A stretch of 64,000 bases of DNA from Novosphingobium sp. SG751A (lineage in GTDB: Bacteria > Pseudomonadota > Alphaproteobacteria > Sphingomonadales > Sphingomonadaceae): positions 124,001 through 188,000 of the forward strand of contig NZ_JABGCB010000008.1 of the NCBI RefSeq assembly GCF_013149295.1, given 5' to 3'. Position 1 is the first letter of the stretch, and the number at the start of each line of letters is the position of its first letter. Of the stretch, positions 57,145 through 64,000 are shown piece by piece. The notes beneath the pieces were generated by a model. The model was not told where the DNA came from and searched no databases. It saw nothing but the letters and a program-made list of their open reading frames with translations. Both the position numbers and the translations under genes were made by a program.

Positions 57145-58710
57145 ATGCGCAACATCGACTATTTCGACAAATCCGCCGGGCTTTATCCTGATCGCCCGGT
57201 ACTGAAGACCCAGCAGGGCACGATCACCTATGCCGCGATGCAGCGGATGACGCACCGTCTGGCGGGCGCCATGGTGGCCGCTGGCCTGCAACCGCAGGAG
57301 GCCGTGGCGATCATGTCGCCCAACCATCCGGGCGTGCTGACGGCGATGCTCTCGCTGTGGCGGGCAGGGGCGGTGTGGATCCCGGTCAACACCCGCAACG
57401 CCATGCCCGACACGATTGCCTATCTGCGCTATGTGCGTGCGGGTTGGCTGTTCTATCATTCCAGCCTTTCGGCCGAGGCGCATGAGGCCGCGCGGCAAGT
57501 GCCCTCGATCCGGCATCTGATCTGCCTTGATGCGGCCGATGCGGGCAATCCCAGCCTCGATGGTTTCATGCTGCCCGCCGATGCGTCATCCTTTCCCGAT
57601 CTGGGCAGCCCGGACGGGGGGGACCGCGAACTCTGCGCGATCATCGCCACGGGCGGAACCACCGGCCCGGCCAAAGGGGTGCGCGCGCTGAACCGCAGTT
57701 GGGGCACGATGCTGGAGAGCATCGCTATGCTGATGGCGGTGAAAGAGATACCGGTGTTCCTCGCCACGGCGCCTTTGTCGCATGCGGCGGGTCCTTTCGC
57801 GCTGGCCGGGATCGCCATGGGGGCGACGATTGTGATGCTGCCCGCGTTTGACGCTCATGCGGTGATGGAGGCGATCCAGACCTATCGCGTCACCCATATG
57901 TTCCTGCCGCCCACCGCGCTTTATTCGATGCTGGCCCATCCCGATGTGCGCCACTATGATTATTCCAGTATGCGCTATTTCCTGCTGGCCGGATCGGCTT
58001 GCAGCCCGGAAAAGCTGCGGCAGGCGGTCGATGTCTTTGGCCCTTGCCTGTGCCAATCCTATGGCCAGAGCGAGTTTCACCTTATTGCCACATGGCTGCC
58101 GCCCGAAATCTTGGCCGCCGCCGCCGCAGGGGATCACCCCGAACGGTTGGCCAGTTGCGGGCGGGCCACCGTCTCTGTGCGCGTGGAATTGATGAATGAT
58201 GATGGCGCGCTGCTGCCCATCGGCGAGGTGGGCGAGATCGTCGGGCGCGGGGGCATCGTGTGCGACGGTTATTTCGAGATGGAGGAAGCCACCGCCGACG
58301 TGCGCGGCCATGGTTGGCACCACACGGGCGATGTGGGCCGCCGCGACGAGCATGGCTTTTTCTACATTGTCGACCGCAAGAAGGACATGATTGTCACGGG
58401 CGGCTTCAACGTCTTTTGCAGCGAGGTGGAAGCCGTGGTTTCCGAAATGGCGGGCATCCATGAATGCGCCGCCATCGGCATCCCCGATGAAAAATGGGGA
58501 GAGGCGGTTAGCGTGCTGGTGGTGGCCGATCCGGTGAAGGCGCCCGATGCCGCCGCGATCATGGCCCATTGCAAGGCGCGGCTCGGCAGCGTCAAAGCGC
58601 CCAAACATGTGTTCTTTCGCGACGACCTGCCGCGAACCCCGGTGGGCAAATTCGACAAGAAGGCCATGCGTGCCGAGTTTTGGCAGGGGCAAAGCCGCAG
58701 CGTCAATTAA
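57145..58710 (+). CDS. acyl-CoA synthetase (AMP-forming ligase)
   Basis: A 521-residue ANL-superfamily ligase. Motifs are IIATGGTTGPAKGVRALN (P-loop, near 175), the A5 region CQSYGQSEFHLIATW, A8 WHHTGDVGRRDEHGFFYIVD then RKKDMIVTGGFNVFCSE, and the A10 Lys in PRTPVGKFDKKAMR. It activates an aromatic or side-chain carboxylate with ATP and CoA. ATG 57145 is preferred over TTG 57130, which overlaps the previous stop. It ends the operon. It could act on 4-hydroxybenzoate-like products or on the beta-keto acid from the carboxylation arm. Confidence 0.88.
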   Translation: MRNIDYFDKSAGLYPDRPVLKTQQGTITYAAMQRMTHRLAGAMVAAGLQPQEAVAIMSPNHPGVLTAMLSLWRAGAVWIPVNTRNAMPDTIAYLRYVRAGWLFYHSSLSAEAHEAARQVPSIRHLICLDAADAGNPSLDGFMLPADASSFPDLGSPDGGDRELCAIIATGGTTGPAKGVRALNRSWGTMLESIAMLMAVKEIPVFLATAPLSHAAGPFALAGIAMGATIVMLPAFDAHAVMEAIQTYRVTHMFLPPTALYSMLAHPDVRHYDYSSMRYFLLAGSACSPEKLRQAVDVFGPCLCQSYGQSEFHLIATWLPPEILAAAAAGDHPERLASCGRATVSVRVELMNDDGALLPIGEVGEIVGRGGIVCDGYFEMEEATADVRGHGWHHTGDVGRRDEHGFFYIVDRKKDMIVTGGFNVFCSEVEAVVSEMAGIHECAAIGIPDEKWGEAVSVLVVADPVKAPDAAAIMAHCKARLGSVKAPKHVFFRDDLPRTPVGKFDKKAMRAEFWQGQSRSVN

Positions 58711-58806
58711 ACAGCGCTTTTATCCCCGCAGGCTTAGGGCCTGACGATCAGGCCGCCCACCGCCTTTGGCGCTGCGCCCCGGCATGGGCGGGGCGGCCGC
58801 TCTGGA

Positions 58807-58920
58807 ACCGCGTGCGGCAGCAGACGTCTCTTCCGACATTACCGCATTGTTCTGGGCAATGGTGCCCATTTCCGCCACGGTCTGATTGGCCCTTTGCAAC
58901 TTGCCCGCCTGTCCTGAGGC
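58807..58920 (-). pseudogene. methyl-accepting chemotaxis protein fragment
   Basis: A minus-strand stretch reads ASGQAGKLQRANQTVAEMGT then IAQNNAVMSEETSAAAR, which is the last part of a chemotaxis-receptor signalling helix (usual form NxAVxQMDxxTQQNAAMVEE). No receptor body remains on either side. It lies 48 bp from the left end of the IS110-type element. The remaining bases of 58711-58967 show no gene. Confidence 0.5.
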
Positions 58921-58967
58921 CTTTAAGAATGAAAAGATATTGCGCTCGAAGGCCCTGAACGTCGTCT

Positions 58968-58982
58968 GTGGATGGCTCCCGC
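58968..58982. repeat. left inverted repeat of the IS
   Basis: 15 bp, GTGGATGGCTCCCGC, perfect match in inverted orientation to 60331-60345. Confidence 0.75.
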
Positions 58983-59228
58983 GTTGCAAGCACTTTTTTG
59001 AAAATCTGACGGTCGGTCGGGTGCAGTCGTCTGTCCGGCCTGTTTGCGCAGTCGTTTCGGACTGCTGGCCCTGATGGGGTCCGCGAACAGGGTTCCTATC
59101 GGGTTTGCAGGCTCGATCACCTACGACGTTCACTGGATTGTCCCTGTTCCCGGTCTGACCGGTTTCGCCATCATTTCTCTTTGCGCTCACAACTTCGTTT
59201 GGCTGGGCTGCTCAGCCATATTCCATTC

Positions 59229-60266
59229 TCATGCCGCCAATACCGGCGCATGCGCCGCCTGATAGATCTCGCCGCGCGTCATCACGGCCCATGCAATCCG
59301 CGCCATTTTGTTGGCCATCGCCACACTGGCCACTCTGGTGGACTTCCTTGCCAGCAGGGCGACGATGCGCGGGTCAACTGCTTCAGGCTTGGTCTTGGCG
59401 CGACGGATCATCGAGGTCGCCCCGATGACAAGCAACTGCCGCAAATATTTGTCGCCCATCTTGGTGATGCGCCCGAGGCGCTCCTTGCCGCCACTCGATT
59501 TCTGGCGCGGGGTCAGGCCAAGCCATGCGGCAAATTGCCTGCCCGAACTGAATTGGTGAGGATCAGCGACCGATGCGGCAAGCGCTGTTGCACCGATCGG
59601 GCCAATGCCCGGGATCGTGGCAAGGCGACGGGCCACCTCATCGCTTCGCTGCAGAGCATCGAGGCGCAGGTCGAGCTGGCGCAGCTGGGCATGAAGATCC
59701 AGTGCAAGCCCGCACAGCATAGCGATCACGTGTGCCGCTTGTGGTGGCAGATCAACGCTAGCTTCACCATCGACGATTTGACGCGCCATCTGCAATGCCC
59801 GGTCCAGACCGACAGGAATGGCGATCCCAAACTCGGCAAGCTGGCTGCGCATCATGTTGACCAACTGCGTACGCTGCCCAATCAGCAGATTACGTACCCG
59901 GTGCAGCGATAGTGCTGCTTGCTGCTCGCGTGATTTGATGGCCACGAACCGCATCGTCGGGCGTGTCACCGCCTCGCAGATCGCCTCCGCATCATTGGCA
60001 TCGTTTTTGCCACGTTTTACATAGGGGTTGACGTAAGCAGGCGGCATCAATCGCACTTCATGGCCAAGGTTTTGCAGTTCTCGAGCCCAGTGGTGCGAGG
60101 TCCCGCAAGCCTCGATGCCGACAAGGCATGGTGATAGCTTTGCGAAAAAGGGCAGCATCTGCGCGCGGCGCAGCGTCTTGCGCGCGACGACAGTGCCCTC
60201 CTTGTCGACACCGTGAACCTGAAAAACATTCTTGGCCAAATCGAGGCCGATCGTGCTAACTTCCAT
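59229..60266 (-). CDS. IS110-family DEDD transposase
   Basis: A 345-residue transposase. The N-terminal DEDD (RuvC-like) domain has the first Asp in TIGLDLAKNVFQVHGVD, Glu in LVGIEACGTSHHWARELQNL and Asp pair in YVKRGKNDANDAEAICEA. The C-terminal transposase_20 domain has ATIPGIGPIGATALAASVAD and GRQFAAWLGLTPRQKSSGGK, with the Ser nucleophile in the latter. It appears intact. ATG 60266 has GGAGCCATCC upstream. Confidence 0.93.
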   Translation of the reverse strand: MEVSTIGLDLAKNVFQVHGVDKEGTVVARKTLRRAQMLPFFAKLSPCLVGIEACGTSHHWARELQNLGHEVRLMPPAYVNPYVKRGKNDANDAEAICEAVTRPTMRFVAIKSREQQAALSLHRVRNLLIGQRTQLVNMMRSQLAEFGIAIPVGLDRALQMARQIVDGEASVDLPPQAAHVIAMLCGLALDLHAQLRQLDLRLDALQRSDEVARRLATIPGIGPIGATALAASVADPHQFSSGRQFAAWLGLTPRQKSSGGKERLGRITKMGDKYLRQLLVIGATSMIRRAKTKPEAVDPRIVALLARKSTRVASVAMANKMARIAWAVMTRGEIYQAAHAPVLAA

Positions 60267-60330
60267 GGTGGATGGCTCCTTTGCTCGGGTTTGCCTGACA
60301 GCAACCCATCTTGGCACCTAGATGCCGTGA

Positions 60331-60345
60331 GCGGGAGCCATCCAC
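60331..60345. repeat. right inverted repeat of the IS
   Basis: 15 bp, GCGGGAGCCATCCAC, exact complement of 58968-58982, upstream of the transposase start. Confidence 0.75.
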
Positions 60346-60429
60346 CTCATCCGGTTTGAAGGGGGCGGGCGGTCAAGCATGGCGACTCACCGGCTTGGCT
60401 CAAAGGAGGGGTGGCGAATGCCCGGTCGG

Positions 60430-61290
60430 CTAGCCCTGCTTAACTCTGGCAATTTCAGCCTCGTCGAGCTGGCGGATCTCGATATTGCGAAACATGACTT
60501 CAGCGGCCTCGAATTCAAGTGCAATGCGCCCGCCGGTAAGTGGTCGCGGCATGCCGCTGGAATCGTGACCGTTGATCATCGAAAACACGGTCAAGACGAT
60601 CCGTCCGTTCACGAGATGTGCGGCCTGATCGCCAAAGGCGTAGAGATCCAGCGTGTTCCAGCCATCCAGGCGCTCATAATTGCCGGAGTGCCGGAACCAC
60701 TGACGAGCGATATTGCCCGCCACAACAGGCTCTTCGTAAGTCTTGGGGAGAGATGGTATCCAGTTTGGCCACAGTGGGGTGCCGCCCAGCAACAGCCCTT
60801 GAAGGCCCTTGGTATTGACCATGATGGCATCGCCAACGTCGCCCTCTTCAATCTGGAATTCGACGCAGTTCGGGAACAAGCGGTCCCGTTCTGGGCCCAT
60901 GTGATACAAGAGACCGCTGTTTCTGCGCTGAAGACTGCGGGGCGTAAAGCGATCCAAACCCCATTTGAACTCCAGACGCAGGTGATAGTTGCTCCACTCC
61001 CGCGTTGTCGCAATGTGGCCCATCGTCGATTCCTGCGAACGGTCGAAGGCCGGACCGAGAAAATGGAGGGTTCCGTTTTCGATTGTTACAGCGCGGTGGA
61101 GGTCTTGATCGCCCACTTTGTCGTGAAAAAACGTCCACCCCTCAAGATTTTTGCCATTGAACAGCCGCTGCCATTCTCCCCCCGAAACGCGCGCTGGGTC
61201 TGCGAGCACACGAAAAGGGAGCAAGTTCGAGACACCTGCCAGTCCAAGGCCCTTGAGGGCAACGCGCCTGCCGATCAACTCATCCTCCAT
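60430..61290 (-). CDS. DUF1080 (3-keto-disaccharide hydrolase-type) protein, Tat-exported
   Basis: A 286-residue protein. A Tat-like leader opens it (GRRVALKGLGLAGVSNLLP). The DUF1080 lectin-like fold follows: WQRLFNGKNLEGWTFFHDK, EWSNYHLRLEFKWG, RRNSGLLYHMGPERDRLFPN and the closing GGRIALEFEAAEVMFRNIEI. The family binds or hydrolyses glycans, including 3-keto-glycosides. It has no visible partner here. There is no ribosome site before ATG 61290; the upstream DNA is AT-rich with a TAGAATT dyad. Confidence 0.85.
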   Translation of the reverse strand: MEDELIGRRVALKGLGLAGVSNLLPFRVLADPARVSGGEWQRLFNGKNLEGWTFFHDKVGDQDLHRAVTIENGTLHFLGPAFDRSQESTMGHIATTREWSNYHLRLEFKWGLDRFTPRSLQRRNSGLLYHMGPERDRLFPNCVEFQIEEGDVGDAIMVNTKGLQGLLLGGTPLWPNWIPSLPKTYEEPVVAGNIARQWFRHSGNYERLDGWNTLDLYAFGDQAAHLVNGRIVLTVFSMINGHDSSGMPRPLTGGRIALEFEAAEVMFRNIEIRQLDEAEIARVKQG

Positions 61291-61293
61291 TAT

Positions 61294-61309
61294 TAGAATT
61301 TTAATTCTA
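61294..61309. promoter_or_regulatory. AT-rich dyad before the DUF1080 gene
   Basis: TAGAATT-TT-AATTCTA, a perfect 7-bp inverted repeat four bases upstream of ATG 61290, where a ribosome site would be expected. A possible operator. Confidence 0.4.
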
Positions 61310-61474
61310 TAGTATCTAGCAGCTGTCGCGCATTCTGCCAACTGGGCATCTGCAGAACCTTTCCGACGGGATTGCAAAACAGATCGCGGCAGGTGTGGCA
61401 GCCGAGACCCGGCCGCCCAAAACCATTCAAAAATGTCAGCTACAGGCCATGAATGGATGACCGCTTCGGTTTAT

Positions 61475-61642
61475 TCAGCGAATGTCGTCCTTGGCGGCCC
61501 CGATCGTGGCGCGGGCGCGGCTTCTGCCCTCGTCCTGCATCAGCGCTGCGACTTTGGCTTGGACATAGGCGGCGATCACCTGCGGGGCGAATCCATCAAG
61601 GCGCGGCGGAAGCGGACGGTCATTGCGGAAACAGTTCGACAT
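61475..61642 (-). CDS. possible small ORF after DUF1398 gene
   Basis: A 55-codon frame overlapping the 3' end of the DUF1398 gene by 23 bp. Its sequence (PPRLDGFAPQVIAAYVQAKV, AALMQDEGRSRARATIGAAK) looks like an amphipathic helix, but no ribosome site or family is seen. It could be the displaced tail of an older reading frame. The remaining 61310-61474 holds nothing I can support. Confidence 0.25.
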   Translation of the reverse strand: MSNCFRNDRPLPPRLDGFAPQVIAAYVQAKVAALMQDEGRSRARATIGAAKDDIR

Positions 61643-62039
61643 GGATGTCGCCCGTACGGCCATAGTAGACCACACGGCGGCCGAGGAACGAGACGAGATA
61701 ACCAGCGCAGCCTGCCGCCGCCACATTCCGGCTGAAGGCCTGATACGTATAGGCCTGATCGCCCGACTGCGCCCAGCGGATCTGGGCCTCGACGACGGCT
61801 TTATCGAAGGCTGCCGCCACTGGTCCGGCATGAGAGGGCATTGGCAGGTCCAGCGAAGTGCCGTCAGGCAAGTAAAAACTCTGCGCGCTACGCCGATAAT
61901 CGACCGCATAGCCTTCGAAACCGGCCTCGATCAACCGACCGATGATGGCGGGAAAGCTGAGCGAGCCATCATGGGTTGCATCAAGGCATTGCTGCGCAAC
62001 AGCGGCAAGGTCGGCAGCAGGGGCGGGATCCATCATCAT
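61620..62039 (-). CDS. DUF1398 family protein
   Basis: A protein of up to 139 residues of the DUF1398 family: QCLDATHDGSLSFPAIIGRL, EAGFEGYAVDYRRSAQSFYL, then AQSGDQAYTYQAFSRNVAAA and RRVVYYGRTGDIHVELFP. Its function is not known. Three consecutive ATGs (62039, 62036, 62033) follow GAGAGG; the third has the best spacing. It lies 10 bp behind the MarR gene in one operon, so it is probably induced by the MarR ligand. Confidence 0.85.
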   Translation of the reverse strand: MMMDPAPAADLAAVAQQCLDATHDGSLSFPAIIGRLIEAGFEGYAVDYRRSAQSFYLPDGTSLDLPMPSHAGPVAAAFDKAVVEAQIRWAQSGDQAYTYQAFSRNVAAAGCAGYLVSFLGRRVVYYGRTGDIHVELFPQ

Positions 62040-62048
62040 CCTCTCAAA

Positions 62049-62525
62049 TTACTCCACCGGCGCGGTGGTGAGCGCATGGGCGTTAATCAGCTTATGCAGC
62101 AGCCCCCTGAGAGCCGCATGGTCTGCATCGGACAGGCCGATAAAGAAGGCGGCATCACTCTCGTCCGCCAGACGGGCCAGCGCAGGCACCTTGGCGATGC
62201 CTTCATGCGTGAGCGACAGGCTGTGGGCGCGTTTGTCGTTGGGGTTGTCGGTGCGTGCAATCAGGCCTTTGTCCAGCAACCGGTCGGCGAGCTTACTGAT
62301 CGCACCCTTGGTCATCCCCATCTTGCGCGCCAGCAAGCTGGGGGGCAGCGGTTTTCCACCATAAAGCGCCCGCAGCATGACCCATTCGGCTAAAGTGACA
62401 TCTTGGCCGGCCAGCTTGCCGGCGAAGCCCTGTGACACGGCGTTCGACACCATGCGCATGAGAAAGCCCGTGTGGGCGGAAAGATCGGAGACAGGATGCA
62501 TCGGGCTCATCACATTGGTTGACAT
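62049..62525 (-). CDS. MarR-family regulator
   Basis: A 158-residue regulator. The winged helix is LPPSLLARKMGMTKGAISKL with the wing LIARTDNPNDKRAHSLSLT, and dimer helices flank it (VSQGFAGKLAGQDVTLAEWV). ATG 62525 has no ribosome site. A TTGACA box and a weak -10 end just upstream of it, so the message may be leaderless, or ATG 62510 may be used. The start codon lies inside a 16-bp inverted repeat (62517-62558), which points to autorepression. DUF1398 is the only partner gene. Confidence 0.9.
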   Translation of the reverse strand: MSTNVMSPMHPVSDLSAHTGFLMRMVSNAVSQGFAGKLAGQDVTLAEWVMLRALYGGKPLPPSLLARKMGMTKGAISKLADRLLDKGLIARTDNPNDKRAHSLSLTHEGIAKVPALARLADESDAAFFIGLSDADHAALRGLLHKLINAHALTTAPVE

Positions 62526-62558
62526 GGAAACTAGATAGGGAAAGTTTCCATGTCAACC
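62517..62558 (-). promoter_or_regulatory. MarR operator/promoter palindrome
   Basis: GGTTGACATGGAAACT (62517-62532) and AGTTTCCATGTCAACC (62543-62558) form a perfect 16-bp inverted repeat with a 10-nt spacer. On the minus strand TTGACA in the upstream arm, 17 nt, TAGTTT forms a plausible promoter lying within the palindrome; the ATG of marR is in the other arm. Confidence 0.7.
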
Positions 62559-63067
62559 AGTCCGAGTGGACGAGAATTTCGTTCAGCGAACACAAGTCGG
62601 TGGCTGCCGACGCTACGCTTCCTAAAATGATATGATCGCAGATGAACTGAAGGCAGGTGGCCACGACGCAATTTGGGCGCGCCAACGTCTGCTTTGGCTA
62701 AGGTTTTCGCGTGCTTGCGTACGAAAACCTTTCATGTAGGAAACCCGGGGGCCGCATAGGTTGAGTTATGGGGCTCAATTGTATCCCATTCGGACACCGT
62801 GATGCCAGTAGAGTACATTTCGTCGTGTACGAGCTTTGTACGATGGCCTTTCACATACGCTCTGCCTGAGTAAGCAGAGGTTTTCGATACCGATTGCATA
62901 GCAAAAAACCGTTGGAAGGGCGGTAATCCCTGCGCAGTTCATGAAGCAACACATGAGTAGATTCCGATGCTATTGCATTTCTCCCATTTGCTTATGGGTC
63001 ATCTGTCGTCCAGTCATGTCTGAGCGCGCCTGCTGCGCGGATCAGTACTGTTCCAGAAAGGAAAATC
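62559..63067. other. intergenic stretch with one hairpin
   Basis: About 510 bp without a gene that I can support and of lower GC than its surroundings. AAGGTTTTCG (62700-62709) pairs perfectly with CGAAAACCTT (62722-62731), a 10-bp stem with a 12-nt loop. The promoter of the gene at 63068 should be in the right half. Confidence 0.4.
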
Positions 63068-63475
63068 ATGCGCGCCCTTCCTCTTGGCATCATTGCTTTT
63101 GGCTTGCTTGCCGGTTGTTCCGACTATGGTGATCAGGGCCGCATGCGCATGGGATCGGGGGGGTATGATTATAACCGTCCTGATCCCGGCTACGGTGGCT
63201 ATGAGGCCGACCGCTATTACCGCAATGACCCAAACCGCTATCAGGAAAGGCGATTGTCGCGTGATGAACGCATCTATCGCGGGCAGGATGGGCGATATTA
63301 TTGCCGCCATTCCGATGGCACGACGGGGCTGATCGTCGGCGCGCTGGCGGGTGGGGTGTTGGGCAATGCCATTGCGCCGGGCGGATCGGAAGTGTTCGGC
63401 ACGGTCCTTGGCGCCATTGCCGGAGGGGCGGCCGGTCAGGCCATCGACAGCCGCGCAGAGGCGCGTTGCCGGTAA
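63068..63475 (+). CDS. glycine-zipper lipoprotein
   Basis: A 135-residue lipoprotein: LGIIAFGLLAGC with the lipidation Cys at 17. A Tyr/Gly/Asp-rich middle is followed by RDERIYRGQDGRYYCRHSDG and the glycine zipper LIVGALAGGVLGNAIAPGG with VLGAIAGGAAGQAID, ending in Cys-Arg. It is a paralogue of the secreted protein at 17505-17885 (shared RYYC-R-S-GTTG block), with a lipid anchor replacing the free signal peptide. It probably sits in the outer membrane. AGAAAGGAAAATC lies before ATG 63068. Confidence 0.87.
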   Translation: MRALPLGIIAFGLLAGCSDYGDQGRMRMGSGGYDYNRPDPGYGGYEADRYYRNDPNRYQERRLSRDERIYRGQDGRYYCRHSDGTTGLIVGALAGGVLGNAIAPGGSEVFGTVLGAIAGGAAGQAIDSRAEARCR

Positions 63476-63535
63476 ACGCTTCGTTTCATGCCTCGGCCTG
63501 GCGCGATGGGCCAGCCAACCATAAAGGAGCCGGCA

Positions 63536-63700
63536 ATGCCGCTTGGCCTTCTTCTTGTCATTGTGCTGCTAGTGTTCCTTTTGGGCGGTTTTAGCGGGCG
63601 GTTCGGCGGCTATGGCTATGGCTATGGTCATGCCGGGATCAGCGTTATCGGCGTGGTGCTTGTCGTTCTGGTTGTCCTGCTGCTGACCGGTCGGCTGTGA
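63536..63700 (+). CDS. DUF3309-type small membrane protein
   Basis: A 54-residue protein from ATG 63536 with AAAGGAGCCGGCA upstream. Two hydrophobic segments (LGLLLVIVLLVFLLGGF and VIGVVLVVLVVLLLTG) flank a Gly/Tyr loop (FGGYGYGYGHAG), the DUF3309 arrangement. It is an inner-membrane protein of unknown role, often near stress genes. It follows the glycine-zipper gene by 60 bp. Confidence 0.8.
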   Translation: MPLGLLLVIVLLVFLLGGFSGRFGGYGYGYGHAGISVIGVVLVVLVVLLLTGRL

Positions 63701-63775
63701 GATGCCGGCATTCGTCAGCCCTGTGACCGACACTTTACAGTAATAAATCCCTGATGAAATCGAGGATTACGAAAT

Positions 63776-63967
63776 ATGCCCCTTGTAAACCTGATTGTCG
63801 TGCTCATCGTAGTCGGAGTAATTCTCTGGCTCATCAACAACTATCTGCCGATGGATGGCAAGATAAAGTCCATCCTGAACGGTGTGGTGGTGATAACGGT
63901 CATGATTTGGCTGCTTCGGGTGTTTGGCCTGCTGGATTCGCTTTCGACCATTCACATCGGAAAGTGA
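63776..63967 (+). CDS. Thivi_2564-family small membrane protein
   Basis: A 63-residue protein with two membrane segments: LVNLIVVLIVVGVILWLINN, the connecting YLPMDGKIKSILN (highly typical of the family) and VVVITVMIWLLRVFGLL. It is thought to reside in the inner membrane; no function is known. ATG 63776 lies 75 bp after the DUF3309-type gene and has only a weak GAGGATTACG ribosome site. Confidence 0.82.
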   Translation: MPLVNLIVVLIVVGVILWLINNYLPMDGKIKSILNGVVVITVMIWLLRVFGLLDSLSTIHIGK

Positions 63968-64000
63968 CAGGCAAACAGCAGCCTGCGGCTACGCCTCTTT

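Larger units (their letters stand above)
58968..60345 (-). mobile_element. IS110-family element (IS1111-like, with inverted repeats)
   Basis: GTGGATGGCTCCCGC (58968-58982) and its exact complement GCGGGAGCCATCCAC (60331-60345) bracket the transposase gene, giving about 1.38 kb between repeats. IS1111-group members have such subterminal repeats and longer non-coding DNA behind the transposase, here 246 bp (58983-59228, no gene seen). True ends may extend a few bases beyond the repeats; no target duplication is expected for this family. Confidence 0.75.

Noticed and set aside
62739..62762. GGAAA-N16-GTT upstream of the glycine-zipper lipoprotein
   Set aside because: The -35 has a mismatch at a conserved base and it is about 300 bp from the gene.
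62941..63132. Cys-rich 63-codon ORF before the glycine-zipper lipoprotein
   Set aside because: It overlaps the start of the supported lipoprotein gene and has no ribosome site or similarity.

Overview
The window is GC-rich, densely coded DNA that looks like a sphingomonad (Novosphingobium/Sphingobium type, Alphaproteobacteria). The basis is the protein families present: large TonB-dependent receptors, a SciP/DUF1153 protein, promoters of the alphaproteobacterial general-stress type (GGAAC-N16/17-NGTT), CsbD, DUF2171, PRC-barrel and DUF4142 proteins, and aromatic-catabolism operons. No rRNA, tRNA, CRISPR array or replication origin was seen.

Region 1 (1-20 kb) is a stress and envelope island. 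It holds a stress-type SDR, an NRAMP-like metal transporter, a PRC-barrel protein, a formaldehyde-dehydrogenase-like ADH, a DUF4142 lipoprotein, SRPBCC and DUF2171 proteins, two convergent Crp/Fnr regulators, a hemerythrin protein fused in frame to a GW-repeat protein, a GT4/GH130 glycan pair, a FIST-like protein, CsbD, an FMN reductase and glycine-zipper proteins. Three general-stress-sigma-like promoters are visible (upstream of the NRAMP gene, the PRC-barrel gene and a PHB-depolymerase-type esterase at 37.8 kb). At 18.0-18.6 kb lie three interleaved gene fragments (carboxylesterase, Crp/Fnr, methyltransferase). Next come tag and a two-gene blue-light module: a LuxR-type regulator whose receiver lacks Asp, Thr and Lys, and a BLUF photoreceptor. 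A SciP-like gene follows on the other strand.

Region 2 (21.3-31.2 kb) is a plus-strand catabolic cluster for an unidentified hydroxy/sugar-type acid: TonB receptor, FAD oxidoreductase, acid:H+ symporter, IlvD/Edd dehydratase, MarR regulator and the two aconitase-X subunits. Region 3 (31.2-38 kb) is a divergent EmrAB-type drug efflux system with its outer-membrane factor and TetR regulator, built around a 58-bp palindrome, then an SDR and an esterase.

Region 4 (37.9-58.7 kb) looks like an aryl-ketone/alkylphenol catabolic locus controlled by an IclR protein whose gene is bracketed by two copies of TTTCAC-N3-GTGAAA. The minus arm encodes a Tm-1-like (UPF0261) protein, a biotin carrier, a biotin carboxylase, a carboxyltransferase with a non-pyruvate pocket and a HAD phosphatase. 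This resembles the phosphorylate-carboxylate-dephosphorylate route described for hydroxyacetophenones, but no known kinase is present. The plus arm encodes dehydrogenases, a VOC protein, an MFS carrier, an AraC regulator, a TonB receptor, three 2,4'-dihydroxyacetophenone-dioxygenase-type cupins, SDRs, a p-cresol-methylhydroxylase-type flavocytochrome with its own Tat signal, and an acyl-CoA ligase.

Region 5 (58.7-64 kb) has an IS110/IS1111-type element beside a chemotaxis-receptor fragment, a DUF1080 protein, a MarR-DUF1398 operon under a 16-bp inverted repeat that covers the marR start codon, and three small membrane proteins.
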